From NCBI GenBank assembly GCA_025354985.1, contig JANXLU010000068.1:62001-126000 (forward strand): DNA of 64,000 bases, written 5' to 3'. Below are positions 24,460 to 33,788 of the stretch, piece after piece. The translations under genes and the position numbers were made by a program. The DNA is from Chloroflexota bacterium. Lineage in GTDB: Bacteria > Chloroflexota > Anaerolineae > J036 > Brachytrichaceae. The first letter of the stretch is position 1. Every line of letters starts with the position of its first letter. The notes beneath the pieces are model-generated. The model made no database searches and was not told the origin of the DNA. It saw nothing but the letters and a program-made list of their open reading frames with translations.

Positions 24460-27237
24460 CTAAAGCACGATGTTTACAAGTCGGCCCTTCACATAAACGA
24501 CTTGTTTGCCTGTCTGGGCACCCATAAACTTTTTCGCGCCTTCGGTCCCGAGCGCGAGCGCCTTAATGCTGTCATCGGACGTATTTGCCATAACCGTGAT
24601 CCGATCACGAATTTTCCCTTGAACCTGTACGACAATTGTGATGTGATCTTGAACTAGTGCGCTTTGATCAACAATCGGCCACGATTGTTGATGGATGGAA
24701 TAAGGGTGTCCCATGGCCTCCCACATTTCCTCGGCCATGTGTGGCGCGACTGGTGCAACCATCCGCACCATGGCGTCCACGCTTTCCATCCATTGATGGG
24801 AGCCACGCAGACCCGCTTCACGCGCCCTGCCCAGCGCGTTTGTAAACTCCATAAGCGCGCTGATAACCGTGTTAAACGCAAACGACTCAATGTCGTGTCC
24901 AACCTTGGCGATTGTGTGATGCGTAATGCGTCGCAGCTCGCGCTCACTCATCAGGTCTCCGTCCTTGCTGTTTGAAACTTTTGTCAGGCCAATATCTCGT
25001 GCGGGCTCGCCTTCATCATCCACATTAAGAACAAGCCGCCAAACGCGTTCAAGCCAGCGCCGAACGCCGGGCACTCCCTTTGTATTCCATGGCACTTGCT
25101 GGGTAAAGTCACTGATAAACAATTCAAACCCGCGCAACGCATCGGCGCCGTCTTCTGCCACAACACCGTCAGGCGCAATCACATTGCCTTTGCTTTTGCT
25201 CATCTTCTCGAATCGTTCCTTACCGGTCGCGGGATCAACGACAGGCTCGGCACCAAGAATCATCCCCTGATTTCGCAGCGTTCGGAATGGCTCAGTGTAT
25301 GAGGCATAGCCCAGGTCGAACATGACCTTCATCCACATGCGCGCATACAAAAGATGCAAAACGGCATGCTCGGCGCCGCCGACGTAGGTATCAACCGGCC
25401 CCCACTCATTCGCGGCCTCTTTTGAAAATGGCATCTGGTCGTTAAACCGATCCATAAACCGCAGGAAATACCACGAGCTGCAGGCCCATGTGGCCATGGT
25501 GTCGGTTTCCCTCCGCCCGGTTGGAGTGTTTACCCATTCGGAAATCGTGGCCAGAGGTGACTCTCCCGTGGCCGTTGCCTCATAACTCTGCACATTAGGC
25601 AACTCGAGAGGGAGTTGAGCTTCATCCAGCAACACCTCGCCATCGTCCGTGTGAATGATGGGAATTGGCGTTCCCCAATACCGCTGCCGACTGATTAGCC
25701 AATCCCGGAGCCGATAATTCACCCGCGCTCGCCCGTGCTTCGCCGTCGTCAGAATAGCGGTTGCGGCAGCAATTGCGTCCTGGGAGCGCATGCCATTCAG
25801 CGGCCCGCTATTAATCATGACCCCCTCTCCATCAACAGCTTGTTCTGTTTTGGCTACAAGCGCATCAATCAGAGGCTGCGTAATCTCCGCTGAACGCGGC
25901 GTTCCATGCATATTGAGTTCGCCATTTGGATAGACAACGGGGATGATCGGAAGATGATATTTTTTGGCAAACTCCCAGTCCCGCTGATCGCCCCATGGTA
26001 CGGCCATGATAGCCCCCGTGCCATAACCCGTCAGAACGTAATCGGCAATCCAAATCGGAATGCGACTGTCATTTGCCGGATTAATGGCGAAGGCGCCAGT
26101 AAACACACCGGTCTTATCCTTGTTTTCAGCGGTTCGTTCGTCGTCAGTTTTGGCTTTTGATGCGATAACGTACTGTTCCACCTCATGCAAACGACCTTGC
26201 GTCGTAATCACCGCAACCAAAGGATGTTCTGGTGAAAGCACCATGAATGTAGCGCCCCACAATGTGTCTGGTCGCGTTGTAAAAACCTCGATCGATTCCG
26301 TATAACTTGCCGGATTGGCTGCAACCGGCGCATTTGGCACAGCCAGGTCAAAGTGGACCTCTGCGCCCTCCGATCGGCCCACCCAATTCCGCTGCATCAA
26401 CACAATCTTATTTGGCCAATCCAACAATTCCAGGTCGTGTACCAGTCGATCAGCGTACGCCGTGATTCGGAAATACCACTGGCGCATGACTTTCTTCTCA
26501 ACCAATGCGCCACTGCGCCAGGCGCGACCATTTTCCACTTCCTCATTCGCCACGACCACTTTGTCCACTGGGTCCCAGTTCACGGTGCTGTTCCCGCGAT
26601 AAGCGAGGCGAAATGACATCAGAGTGGCATTCCGTTGCTTGCGTGACATGGCCCGCCATTCTTCTGCCGAGATCAACGGATACTTGAGTGGCGAGCGTTC
26701 ACTCACATCATGGAATGCCGTACTGCCGGAAATCGCCAGTTCCTCCTCCAGCTTGTCAATTGGAACCGCCTTATCCAGCCTCGGGTCGTACCACGAATTA
26801 AAGAACCTCAGGAAAATCCACTGCGTCCACTTATAAAACTCGGGTGTGGCCGTGTTAAGTACCAGGCTCCAGTCATAGCTCAGACCAAGCAGATCCATTT
26901 GCCGGCGAAAATTGGTCGTAAACCGTTCATTAAGTTCATGCGGATTCAGCTTGAACTTTATCGCTGCGTTTTCGGTTGGCAACCCAAATGCGTCGAACCC
27001 CATTGGATGCAGCACGTTGAATCCTTTCATCCGGAAATAACGGGCAAATACATCTGTGGCACAGTAATTTCTGGCGTGCCCCACACTCAATCCGTCGCCG
27101 GACGGATATGGATACATGTCAAGGACGTACTGCTTGGGTTTGCCATTGGTGGGGTCGGGCGTTCGATAGAGGTCATCCGCCTTCCACCGGGCCTGCCATT
27201 TTGGTTCAATTTCTTGCGGAATGTATTTGTGTGCCAT
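24460..27237 (-). CDS. leuS: Leucyl-tRNA synthetase
   Basis: Class I aminoacyl-tRNA synthetase charging tRNA-Leu, 925 residues. The HIGH-equivalent is in MYPYPSGDGLSVGHARNY. The CP1 editing domain shows TTRPDTLWGATFMVLSPEHPL and the aspartate-bearing GTGAIMAVPWGDQRDWEFA. The KMSKS loop is present as KMSKSKGNV. The chosen ATG at 27237 gives the usual MAHKYIPQEIEPKWQ start and lies after the T-box terminator; the longer open frame to 27300 runs into the leader. Expression is predicted to rise when uncharged tRNA-Leu pairs with the upstream T-box. Confidence 0.96.
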   Translation of the reverse strand: MAHKYIPQEIEPKWQARWKADDLYRTPDPTNGKPKQYVLDMYPYPSGDGLSVGHARNYCATDVFARYFRMKGFNVLHPMGFDAFGLPTENAAIKFKLNPHELNERFTTNFRRQMDLLGLSYDWSLVLNTATPEFYKWTQWIFLRFFNSWYDPRLDKAVPIDKLEEELAISGSTAFHDVSERSPLKYPLISAEEWRAMSRKQRNATLMSFRLAYRGNSTVNWDPVDKVVVANEEVENGRAWRSGALVEKKVMRQWYFRITAYADRLVHDLELLDWPNKIVLMQRNWVGRSEGAEVHFDLAVPNAPVAANPASYTESIEVFTTRPDTLWGATFMVLSPEHPLVAVITTQGRLHEVEQYVIASKAKTDDERTAENKDKTGVFTGAFAINPANDSRIPIWIADYVLTGYGTGAIMAVPWGDQRDWEFAKKYHLPIIPVVYPNGELNMHGTPRSAEITQPLIDALVAKTEQAVDGEGVMINSGPLNGMRSQDAIAAATAILTTAKHGRARVNYRLRDWLISRQRYWGTPIPIIHTDDGEVLLDEAQLPLELPNVQSYEATATGESPLATISEWVNTPTGRRETDTMATWACSSWYFLRFMDRFNDQMPFSKEAANEWGPVDTYVGGAEHAVLHLLYARMWMKVMFDLGYASYTEPFRTLRNQGMILGAEPVVDPATGKERFEKMSKSKGNVIAPDGVVAEDGADALRGFELFISDFTQQVPWNTKGVPGVRRWLERVWRLVLNVDDEGEPARDIGLTKVSNSKDGDLMSERELRRITHHTIAKVGHDIESFAFNTVISALMEFTNALGRAREAGLRGSHQWMESVDAMVRMVAPVAPHMAEEMWEAMGHPYSIHQQSWPIVDQSALVQDHITIVVQVQGKIRDRITVMANTSDDSIKALALGTEGAKKFMGAQTGKQVVYVKGRLVNIVL

Positions 27238-27240
27238 TTG

Positions 27241-27289
27241 GAAAAATAAAAAACGCCACTCGTCCCTTAGCTCAGGGACGAGTGGCGTT
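27241..27289 (-). terminator. T-box regulated terminator
   Basis: The perfect 16-bp stem AACGCCACTCGTCCCT/AGGGACGAGTGGCGTT (27252-27267 with 27274-27289) is followed on the minus strand by a run of Ts, four bases before the leuS ATG. It lies directly after the T-box sequence, the expected place of the alternative terminator structure. Confidence 0.93.
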
Positions 27290-27477
27290 CGTGGTACCAC
27301 CCTGATTTGCGAAGCCTCAGATGCGTGGCTTCACCTTATTTCTGGCGAATCAGTCGCCTCCGGCCCACCTCGCCGACGAGTTCAGTCTTACCGGTGTGCA
27401 ATTCCGTACTATGGGGCTCACACCTCGCCTTCCCCACTCGCTGGGCACATGACTTACTACTTCGGGTCACGGATGTG
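27241..27477 (-). promoter_or_regulatory. Leucine T-box leader of leuS
   Basis: A T-box riboswitch. The conserved T-box sequence AGGGTGGTACCACG occupies 27303-27290. Stem I can be drawn: CCGA pairs with TCGG, AGTC with GACT, and TGTGC with GCACA. The specifier loop has AGTAGTA on one side and GAACTCG on the other. Its specifier codon is CTC (Leu) at 27380-27378, matching leuS. Further stems (GGCGA/TCGCC, GAAGCC/GGCTTC) precede the T-box. A 16-bp terminator competes with the antiterminator. Uncharged tRNA-Leu(GAG) is expected to allow read-through into leuS. A -10 TACAAT (27490-27485) directly abuts the tRNA-Ala 3' end. Confidence 0.93.
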
Positions 27478-27490
27478 CAATTAAATTGTA

Positions 27491-27563
27491 TGGACCTGAG
27501 GGGATTTGAACCCCTGACCTTCTCAATGCCATTGAGACGCGCTCCCAACTGCGCTACAGGCCC
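27491..27563 (-). tRNA. tRNA-Ala (anticodon GGC)
   Basis: A 73-nt cloverleaf. The acceptor GGGCCTG pairs with CAGGTCC (one G-T), and the anticodon stem TCTCA/TGAGA encloses ATGGCAT with anticodon GGC. The T-arm is AGGGG TTCAAAT CCCCT. CCA is not encoded. A -10 TATAAT at 27583-27578 stands 14 nt upstream. The T-box promoter begins at the next base after the discriminator. Confidence 0.95.
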
Positions 27564-27615
27564 GCACTGCGCATCAAATTATAACAGGTATGGCGGGTGT
27601 GGATCATCCCACCCT

Positions 27616-27621
27616 TATACT
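27616..27621 (+). promoter_or_regulatory. -10 element of CoxG-like gene (leaderless)
   Basis: TATACT ends 7 nt before the ATG at 27629, so transcription should begin at the start codon. No ribosome-binding site is visible. Confidence 0.55.
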
Positions 27622-27628
27622 TGTAACA

Positions 27629-28078
27629 ATGAAACTTGAAGGCACCCAACACATCGCCGCTTCGCGGGAAAAAGTCTACGCATACTTCACCGACGCCAAT
27701 TTTGTCAGTCAATGCGCTCCGGGCGTCGAGAAACTCGAGGAGCTTGAGCCCGGTAAAAAGTTTCGCATTGTGGTTGGCGTTGGTTTTGGTGCCATAAAAG
27801 CCTCGTTTAATACAGATGTCGAGTTCGTAGAAAAGCGCTTGAACGAATACGCGCGTATCAAGGCGACTGGAAAGGCCCCAGGCAGTGGTGCCAACGTTTC
27901 CGCCGACCTTACCTTAAGCGCCACAAGCGCCTCCACGACGGATCTGCATTGGGTAGCCGACGTTAGTATCAATGGTGCCATTGCGTTGGTTGCAAATAGA
28001 TTGATGGGCAGTGTCGCTCAGAAGTTAAGTGGCGAGTTCTTTGCCTGTGCACAGGGCAAAATTGAAAGTGCGGAATAG
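27629..28078 (+). CDS. coxG: CoxG-like SRPBCC protein
   Basis: 149-residue START/SRPBCC-fold protein of the carbon monoxide dehydrogenase subunit G family. The N-terminus MKLEGTQHIAASREKVYAYF and the segment CAPGVEKLEELEPG are typical. CoxG proteins help assemble or anchor molybdenum hydroxylases such as aerobic CO dehydrogenase, but no catalytic coxSLM genes are nearby, so that role is inferred. The ATG at 27629 is favoured by homology and by the -10 spaced for a leaderless transcript. The next gene, a solute-binding lipoprotein, starts one base after its stop. Confidence 0.8.
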   Translation: MKLEGTQHIAASREKVYAYFTDANFVSQCAPGVEKLEELEPGKKFRIVVGVGFGAIKASFNTDVEFVEKRLNEYARIKATGKAPGSGANVSADLTLSATSASTTDLHWVADVSINGAIALVANRLMGSVAQKLSGEFFACAQGKIESAE

Positions 28079-28079
28079 G

Positions 28080-29570
28080 GTGCGCCAAACCATCCATACG
28101 CGAAAGACGCTAACACGATTACTGGCCCTGGTTGCAGCGATCGCACTCTCTGCTTGCTCAAGCATTCCGCAGGCATTGGTAGACGCGATCCCGGTCGATC
28201 GCCTGCTGCCTGGTGCTGCGACGGCCGCCCCCATTCGACAGCTGAAGCAGGTTACGGCGCCGCCCATGGGAGTCACAACGGCGGAGCTGGTGCGACAGCG
28301 TAGTACGATACGCGTCGGAGTACGGTTCGACGCCCCACCTTTGAGCAGCGTCAACGAATCTGGCGAGCTCGAAGGCATGGATATTGATATTGCCCGCGAA
28401 ATGGCCCGCCGATGGCTGGGCAGTGGCAAGTTAATCGAGTTTGTGCAGGTGACCAACGCCAGCGCACCCGAAAAAATTCGCCTGCGCCAGATTGATTTGG
28501 CCCTGGGTGGATTGGTGCACACACGCGATGCCGAGGATGGCGCCGATTTTGGGTTGCAGTATTTTGAAGATGGCGAAGCCATCCTGACACGTGCAAACGC
28601 GTTTAAAGACCTGAAATCTTTGTCCCGTCAAACACTTGAATACGTCGACTTCCCGACACTGGATGCAGTGCGAACTGCCCAGATTATCGCCAACATAACG
28701 ACAACCCTCCTGAGTAATACCTCGTACGAGCGAGCTGTCCAGGACCTTAAAGCCGGCAAAGCCGTTGGAGTCGCCGGTAATTTGCGCAGGCTGCGCCTTG
28801 AGGTATTAAAAGACCCGCAGTTTCAAATTCTGCAAGTTATCCAGCGTAACTCTGTCGCAATAATGATTCCTGAAAATGATTCCGCTTGGAGCAAGCTCGT
28901 TGATGCGACGCTAGCAAATTTGATGCGCGATGGCACGTTTTCGTCCATTTATGCCAAGTGGTGGCAAACACCTCCAACGTTGCCGCGTTTGGATCCGGCA
29001 ATTGAAGACACAAACATTGCAACCTTGTCCGCTCGGCGCACCATTTCAGACTCATTGACAAGCCTTCGTCTTGCTCGCACAGCACGTATTGGTTTTATCG
29101 CCGGCAACGATGGGTTGGTTGCGGTCGACGCAAAGAATCAGCCGGTCGGTTTCGAAATCGATCTGTCTCGTGAACTATCCAAACGGTGGTTCGGTGCAGA
29201 TGCCGCAGTCCAGTTTGTTCCAGTTCCTGCCGCCCAACTTTCCGCCATGCTGCTTGGTGACAAAATTAACCTCGCCGTTGGAGCAATCGATCAGGGTCGG
29301 CTTGCTGGGACCGGGTTAACCCTGTCCGAGCCAACGTTTTTGCCAGTCAATGGAATCACTCGAACGGTATCGATACGTTCTCCCATCGGGTTTGCGCTGC
29401 CTGAAAATTCCAGCGAACTACGGGACCTCGTCAACATGACGGTGCAGGACACAATTAAGGACGGCACCTATGCCAAACTGTATCGCAAATGGTTTGGCGC
29501 AAACGCCCCCCTTCCAGATTTACCGATATGGAAAGGTGATTACAACCCAATTACAAAGCTTGTAAAGTGA
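28080..29570 (+). CDS. Lipoprotein with two tandem solute-binding domains
   Basis: About 496 residues from the GTG at 28080. A lipoprotein signal ending LALVAAIALSAC gives the acylated Cys. It is followed by two family 3 periplasmic binding domains. The first (about residues 75-320) is complete: STIRVGVRFDAPPLSSVNESGELEGMDIDIAREMARRW and on to FSSIYAKWW. The second (about 335-490) starts RIGFIAGNDGLVAVDAKNQPVGFEIDLSREL, is shorter, and has lost part of its middle. It is probably tethered to the membrane. No ABC permease or ATPase is adjacent, so it may be a sensor or use a remote transporter. Its 3' end overlaps the convergent holB by 20 bp. Confidence 0.8.
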   Translation: MRQTIHTRKTLTRLLALVAAIALSACSSIPQALVDAIPVDRLLPGAATAAPIRQLKQVTAPPMGVTTAELVRQRSTIRVGVRFDAPPLSSVNESGELEGMDIDIAREMARRWLGSGKLIEFVQVTNASAPEKIRLRQIDLALGGLVHTRDAEDGADFGLQYFEDGEAILTRANAFKDLKSLSRQTLEYVDFPTLDAVRTAQIIANITTTLLSNTSYERAVQDLKAGKAVGVAGNLRRLRLEVLKDPQFQILQVIQRNSVAIMIPENDSAWSKLVDATLANLMRDGTFSSIYAKWWQTPPTLPRLDPAIEDTNIATLSARRTISDSLTSLRLARTARIGFIAGNDGLVAVDAKNQPVGFEIDLSRELSKRWFGADAAVQFVPVPAAQLSAMLLGDKINLAVGAIDQGRLAGTGLTLSEPTFLPVNGITRTVSIRSPIGFALPENSSELRDLVNMTVQDTIKDGTYAKLYRKWFGANAPLPDLPIWKGDYNPITKLVK

Positions 29571-30561
29571 TGCCGGTTGGAATGTCAAACATCATGACAT
29601 CCAGTGCAAGACGTATGTTTAAATCCCGCTCAATGCGAGACTTGGCGGACGCCACGGCACCCATAGCGGCGAAAGCTTGCAATGCCGAAACAAGTCCTTG
29701 GCGCATCGCATCTCGCCACATAAACATTATCTGTTCGAGTTGATCGCCAATGACATCGCGGTCTTGCTTCGCCATCTGCTCGGCATATGCAAACCGACCC
29801 GTCATGTCAGCGTTAAGTGCAGTCACAAACGCTCGCAATTGCTCGAGGCGGTTTGAGAGCATGTCGTTGTCACGTTGCGCGGCAATGGCCCAACCAATTC
29901 GCCTATTCGCCAGCTTGGCCAACCGTTCCGCGTCGCTCTGCGGTGCGCCACGCCGAACGAGCTCATGTTCAATGAGCGCCTGTGCTGGGGACCGCAGCGT
30001 CATAACCTGGCATCGAGACGCCATGGTTGGCAATACACTCTCAACGCTTGGCGCCGTCAACACAAGTACCACCGCTGGATTTGGCTCCTCCAACGTCTTC
30101 AGAAATGCATTCTTAGCCGCGTCATGCAGCAAATCCGCACGTTCAATGATCGCAACCCGGTAAGCGCTTTCAACTGGAAACAGAGCTAGCGTATGCAACA
30201 ATTCGCGAATGGGCTCAACTTTGATGATACCGCCATCCGGGCGTATCCAGGAAAGATCCGGATGGCGATTCTCATCCACCAGCTTGTTTACGCGCACGCG
30301 GTCCCCACTAGGTAAGGCCAGCAACACACGCGCCAGTGCCAGTGCCAGTGTGGTTTTGCCAATTGAATGGGCCCCGACAAGCAAAATACTCTGAGCCAGC
30401 GTATTGAATTCAATCGCCCGACTCAGCCTTTTTGCGGCCCAGGTGTGGCCAATAACTGGCCAATCTTGTGACAGGTGAACCGCCTGCGGCTGCAATACCG
30501 GGTCCTGTTGCTGGTGCGTATTCAATTCACGTCCAATTCTATGCCTGACACTTCTCTGCAT
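29551..30561 (-). CDS. holB: DNA polymerase III subunit delta prime
   Basis: AAA+ clamp-loader subunit of about 336 residues. The N-terminal region WPVIGHTWAAKRLSRAIEF and the P-loop GAHSIGKTTLALALARVLL are typical, as are the KNAFLKTLEEPNPAVVLVLTAP strand and the sensor-like TMASRCQVMTLR. The zinc-binding cysteines found in many delta prime proteins are absent. The ATG at 30561 is chosen because a minus-strand TATATT (30583-30578) lies upstream of it; a TTG at 30591 would lie ahead of that promoter. It pairs functionally with holA (12263-13288). Confidence 0.87.
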   Translation of the reverse strand: MQRSVRHRIGRELNTHQQQDPVLQPQAVHLSQDWPVIGHTWAAKRLSRAIEFNTLAQSILLVGAHSIGKTTLALALARVLLALPSGDRVRVNKLVDENRHPDLSWIRPDGGIIKVEPIRELLHTLALFPVESAYRVAIIERADLLHDAAKNAFLKTLEEPNPAVVLVLTAPSVESVLPTMASRCQVMTLRSPAQALIEHELVRRGAPQSDAERLAKLANRRIGWAIAAQRDNDMLSNRLEQLRAFVTALNADMTGRFAYAEQMAKQDRDVIGDQLEQIMFMWRDAMRQGLVSALQAFAAMGAVASAKSRIERDLNIRLALDVMMFDIPTGITLQAL

Positions 30562-30655
30562 CGAGCTCCCCACTGGCAATATAACGGGCAAAAACCTGCA
30601 CCGGTTTGGCTGACGCCGCTTCGGGGCTCAAGCTTCACGTATCATCACCATAGCG

Positions 30656-31783
30656 ATGCAAGTAGCAATGCTCTCCAAGGCGCTGATTTCGGCCGCCTAT
30701 AGAAAAAAACTAAAATATATGGCCCCGCTGGTGGCCCACCTTTCTGCCTTTGTACCAACCACGTGGGGCCATCAAACCTTCGAATATGGTAACGATGCGG
30801 GCTATGAAGTAACCCAACTCGGCTTGCGCTTTAGTGGCAGTTATCACCTGCATTACTATCCTGGATTTCGATCGGCACTGTCATCCTTATCACCGCAATC
30901 GGATCTTGTGGTTCACGTTGATGAGGAGCCATACAACCTGGCCACCTACCTTGCGCTTCGTGATGCACACGCTATTCATGCGCGGACGATCTTCTTCAGT
31001 TGGCAAAATATCTACCATAATTACCCGCCACCGTTTAGTTGGATGGAGCAATATGCGTATAAGAACTGCGACGCCGCAATTGCGGGCAATAACGACGCCG
31101 CTGCAGTAATGCGCGCGAAAGGTGCAATGTTGCCAATCCATGTTCTACCCCAATTTGGCGTCGATGAACACTGGCTTGATACCGGGCACCGCCCAGATCC
31201 TGCTGCCAAAGGGCTTTTCGTGGCAGGCTTTGCAGGCAGGCTCGTTCCTGAAAAGGGCGTCGACCTTCTCTTGCAAGCAGTTTCAAAACTGCCTGGCGTT
31301 TTTGTCAAAATTGTCGGAGATGGACCAGAACGGCATGCGCTGGGCTCCCTTGCAGCCACCCTTGGATGTGCCGATCGTGTGTCGTTCTCTTCCGCATTGC
31401 CTTCGGAAAAAATGCCCGAGTTTTACGCAACTCTGGATACATTGATACTGCCAAGTCGCACCCTCCCAAACTGGAAGGAACAGTTTGGGAGGGTGCTGAT
31501 CGAAGCGATGGCTTGCGGCGTTCCCGTCATAGGCGCGCGAAGCGGGGAAATTCCAAATTTGATCGGCGCTACGGCCGGTCTGCAGTTCGAGGAAGGTGAT
31601 CCCTTATCTCTGCGCACCCAGCTGGAGCAACTCTCGACAAACGCACCGTTGGCGCACACGCTGCAGGAGCGTGGGCGCACTCGAGTACGGGAAAGCTTCA
31701 CCATGCGCCAGATTGCCGAACGCACCATCGCGATTTACAACTCATTGGACGCACCAATTGCGCCCGGCCGCATGCGCAAGTAG
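30656..31783 (+). CDS. Glycosyltransferase family 4
   Basis: GT-B fold glycosyltransferase, 375 residues. The C-terminal domain carries FAGRLVPEKGVDLLLQA, then the nucleotide-sugar site WKEQFGRVLIEAMACGVPVIGARSGEIP, with the EX7E pattern. The N-terminal half is less conserved, as usual for acceptor domains (HVDEEPYNLATYLALRDA). Acceptor and sugar are unknown; cell-surface glycan or glycolipid synthesis is likely. TATCAT (30640-30645) ends 10 nt before the ATG. It is divergent from holB, and acs follows after 75 bp. Confidence 0.87.
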   Translation: MQVAMLSKALISAAYRKKLKYMAPLVAHLSAFVPTTWGHQTFEYGNDAGYEVTQLGLRFSGSYHLHYYPGFRSALSSLSPQSDLVVHVDEEPYNLATYLALRDAHAIHARTIFFSWQNIYHNYPPPFSWMEQYAYKNCDAAIAGNNDAAAVMRAKGAMLPIHVLPQFGVDEHWLDTGHRPDPAAKGLFVAGFAGRLVPEKGVDLLLQAVSKLPGVFVKIVGDGPERHALGSLAATLGCADRVSFSSALPSEKMPEFYATLDTLILPSRTLPNWKEQFGRVLIEAMACGVPVIGARSGEIPNLIGATAGLQFEEGDPLSLRTQLEQLSTNAPLAHTLQERGRTRVRESFTMRQIAERTIAIYNSLDAPIAPGRMRK

Positions 31784-31858
31784 AATCACCTTTAACTGCT
31801 CCAACTTTTCGGGGTTGGACCCAACATAAAATAATGTTCCACCAAGAAAGGATCAAGT

Positions 31859-33775
31859 ATGTCTGACACGCCATCCAAATCCGCGACCGATCATTCAATT
31901 GTCTATCAACCCTCGGCTTTGGTTCGGGCCCGTGCCCGCATAACTGATTGGGATGCAACCAATGCAGCAGCTGACGCCGCCCCACTCAAGTTCTGGGAGG
32001 AGCGTGCCGCAGAATTGGGCTGGTTTCGCAATTGGGATCAAACGCTGGATGATTCCAACAAACCATTCTTCAAATGGTTTGTTGGCGGCGTTTGCAATAT
32101 CGTCCACAACGCAATTGACCGTCACCAAGTGACTTATCGCAAGAACAAGCTGGCATATATCTGGCAGGGTGAGGACGGAACCGAGCGCTTTATGAGCTAC
32201 GGCGAGCTTCACCGCGAAGTAAGCCTGTTTGCAAATGTGCTCAAAGGTTTGGGTGTCGTCAAAGGGGACCGCGTGACGATTTATATGGGTCGCGTAATTG
32301 AGTTGCCGATCGCGATGCTGGCGTGCGCCAAAATTGGCGCAATCCACTCGGTGGTTTATGGTGGCTTCTCGGATGCAGCCCTGCGCGGGCGCATTATTGA
32401 TTCCAACAGCAAGGTGTTGGTAACCTGTGATGGCGCATTCGTAAGCGGAAAGCATATCGACCTCAAGGAGATTTGCGACCGGGCGCTAATATCCGATCCG
32501 CCCTGCCCGGTCACTGATGTTGTGGTCTATAAGCGGACCGGGCGTGCGGTCACCATGTACGATTCCGAAGGTCGCCACGATCACTGGTGGCACGAATTAA
32601 TGGCCAAAGCCAGCCCGGTGTGCGCCACTGAGCAAATGGGTTCGGAAGATCCATTGTTCATTTTGTACACATCTGGCAGCACGGGCAAACCCAAGGCGCT
32701 GCTCCATACCCACGGCGGTTACAGCGTTTATACCTACACCACGTTCCGCTACGTTTTTGACATTCAAGACGATGACCGTTTCTGGTGCGCGGCGGATCCG
32801 GGTTGGATCACTGGTCACAGCTACATCGTGTACGCTCCACTTATGAACGGTGCAACCAGCGTCATGTATGAGGGTGGCCCCAGCTATCCCGCACCCGATC
32901 GTTGGTGGAGTATTGTTGCCAAATATGGCGTGACCATTCTTTACACTGCGCCTACGGCAATAAGAGGTCTTATGCGCTTTGGTGCCGCGCATCCTGCAAA
33001 GCACGATCTGAGCAGCCTGCGCCTCCTGGGTTCGGTCGGTGAGCCGATTAATCCCGAGGCGTGGAAGTGGTTCTACGAGAACATTGGGGGAAGCCGGTGT
33101 CCCATCATGGATACCTGGTGGCAGACCGAAACCGGTGGATTTATGATTACGCCAACACCGGTTGTACCGCTAAAGCCGGGTAGCGGCACCCGTCCGTTCT
33201 TCACAATCAAGGCCGAAATCGTCGATGAAACCGGCGCCCCAGTGCCTGCGGAAGGAGAGGGGTTTTTGACCATCCTCAACTCCTGGCCGGGTATGGCCCG
33301 CACAATTTATGGCGATCCCGACCGGTATAAAGAAACTTACTGGTCGCGGTTCCCGGGGCGCTACTTTACCGGTGACAGTGCGCGAATGGATGCAGACGGC
33401 TATTATTGGATAATCGGTCGTGTAGATGACGTCCTTAAAGTCAGTGGCTACCGCTTCGGAACTGCCGAGATCGAAAGTGCGCTCGTCAGCCATCCGGCGG
33501 TGGCCGAGGCGGCCGTCATTGGCCTGCCCCATGAGGTGCGCGGAAACGCCATATACGGCTACGTCTTGCTGCGCTCCGGTGTCATGGCTTCGCCCGAGTT
33601 GGCTGAAGAATTGCGCAACCATGTTGCCCGCATGGTTGGGCCAATAGCCAAACCAGAGCGCGTCGAAATTGTCGACAAACTGCCAAAGACCCGGAGTGGG
33701 AAAATTATGCGCAGGCTGCTAAAGTCCCGCGCACAAGGTCTGCCCGAAGGCGATATTTCGACGCTTGAAGAGTAA
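31859..33775 (+). CDS. acs: Acetyl-CoA synthetase
   Basis: AMP-forming acetate-CoA ligase, 638 residues, close to the canonical length. The AMP-binding P-loop appears as YTSGSTGKPK, followed by the acyl-adenylate core WWQTETGG. Hinge and late motifs (FTGDSARMDADGYYWIIGRVDDVLKVSG) lead to the C-terminal PKTRSGKIMRR, which holds the lysine acetylated in regulated Acs proteins. It has a real leader, with AAAGGA about 7 bp before the ATG and a possible TAAAAT -10 at 31827-31832. It probably assimilates acetate, together with the dehydrogenase that follows. Confidence 0.95.
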   Translation: MSDTPSKSATDHSIVYQPSALVRARARITDWDATNAAADAAPLKFWEERAAELGWFRNWDQTLDDSNKPFFKWFVGGVCNIVHNAIDRHQVTYRKNKLAYIWQGEDGTERFMSYGELHREVSLFANVLKGLGVVKGDRVTIYMGRVIELPIAMLACAKIGAIHSVVYGGFSDAALRGRIIDSNSKVLVTCDGAFVSGKHIDLKEICDRALISDPPCPVTDVVVYKRTGRAVTMYDSEGRHDHWWHELMAKASPVCATEQMGSEDPLFILYTSGSTGKPKALLHTHGGYSVYTYTTFRYVFDIQDDDRFWCAADPGWITGHSYIVYAPLMNGATSVMYEGGPSYPAPDRWWSIVAKYGVTILYTAPTAIRGLMRFGAAHPAKHDLSSLRLLGSVGEPINPEAWKWFYENIGGSRCPIMDTWWQTETGGFMITPTPVVPLKPGSGTRPFFTIKAEIVDETGAPVPAEGEGFLTILNSWPGMARTIYGDPDRYKETYWSRFPGRYFTGDSARMDADGYYWIIGRVDDVLKVSGYRFGTAEIESALVSHPAVAEAAVIGLPHEVRGNAIYGYVLLRSGVMASPELAEELRNHVARMVGPIAKPERVEIVDKLPKTRSGKIMRRLLKSRAQGLPEGDISTLEE

Positions 33776-33788
33776 AGCACAATATCAG

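Noticed and set aside
26710-27249. 179-codon plus-strand open frame inside leuS
   Set aside because: Antisense shadow of a well-conserved gene with no domain of its own.
30331-30352. Short tandem GCCAGT units in holB
   Set aside because: Three near-identical hexamers encode Ala/Leu residues of a helix after the P-loop; too few to be a repeat locus.
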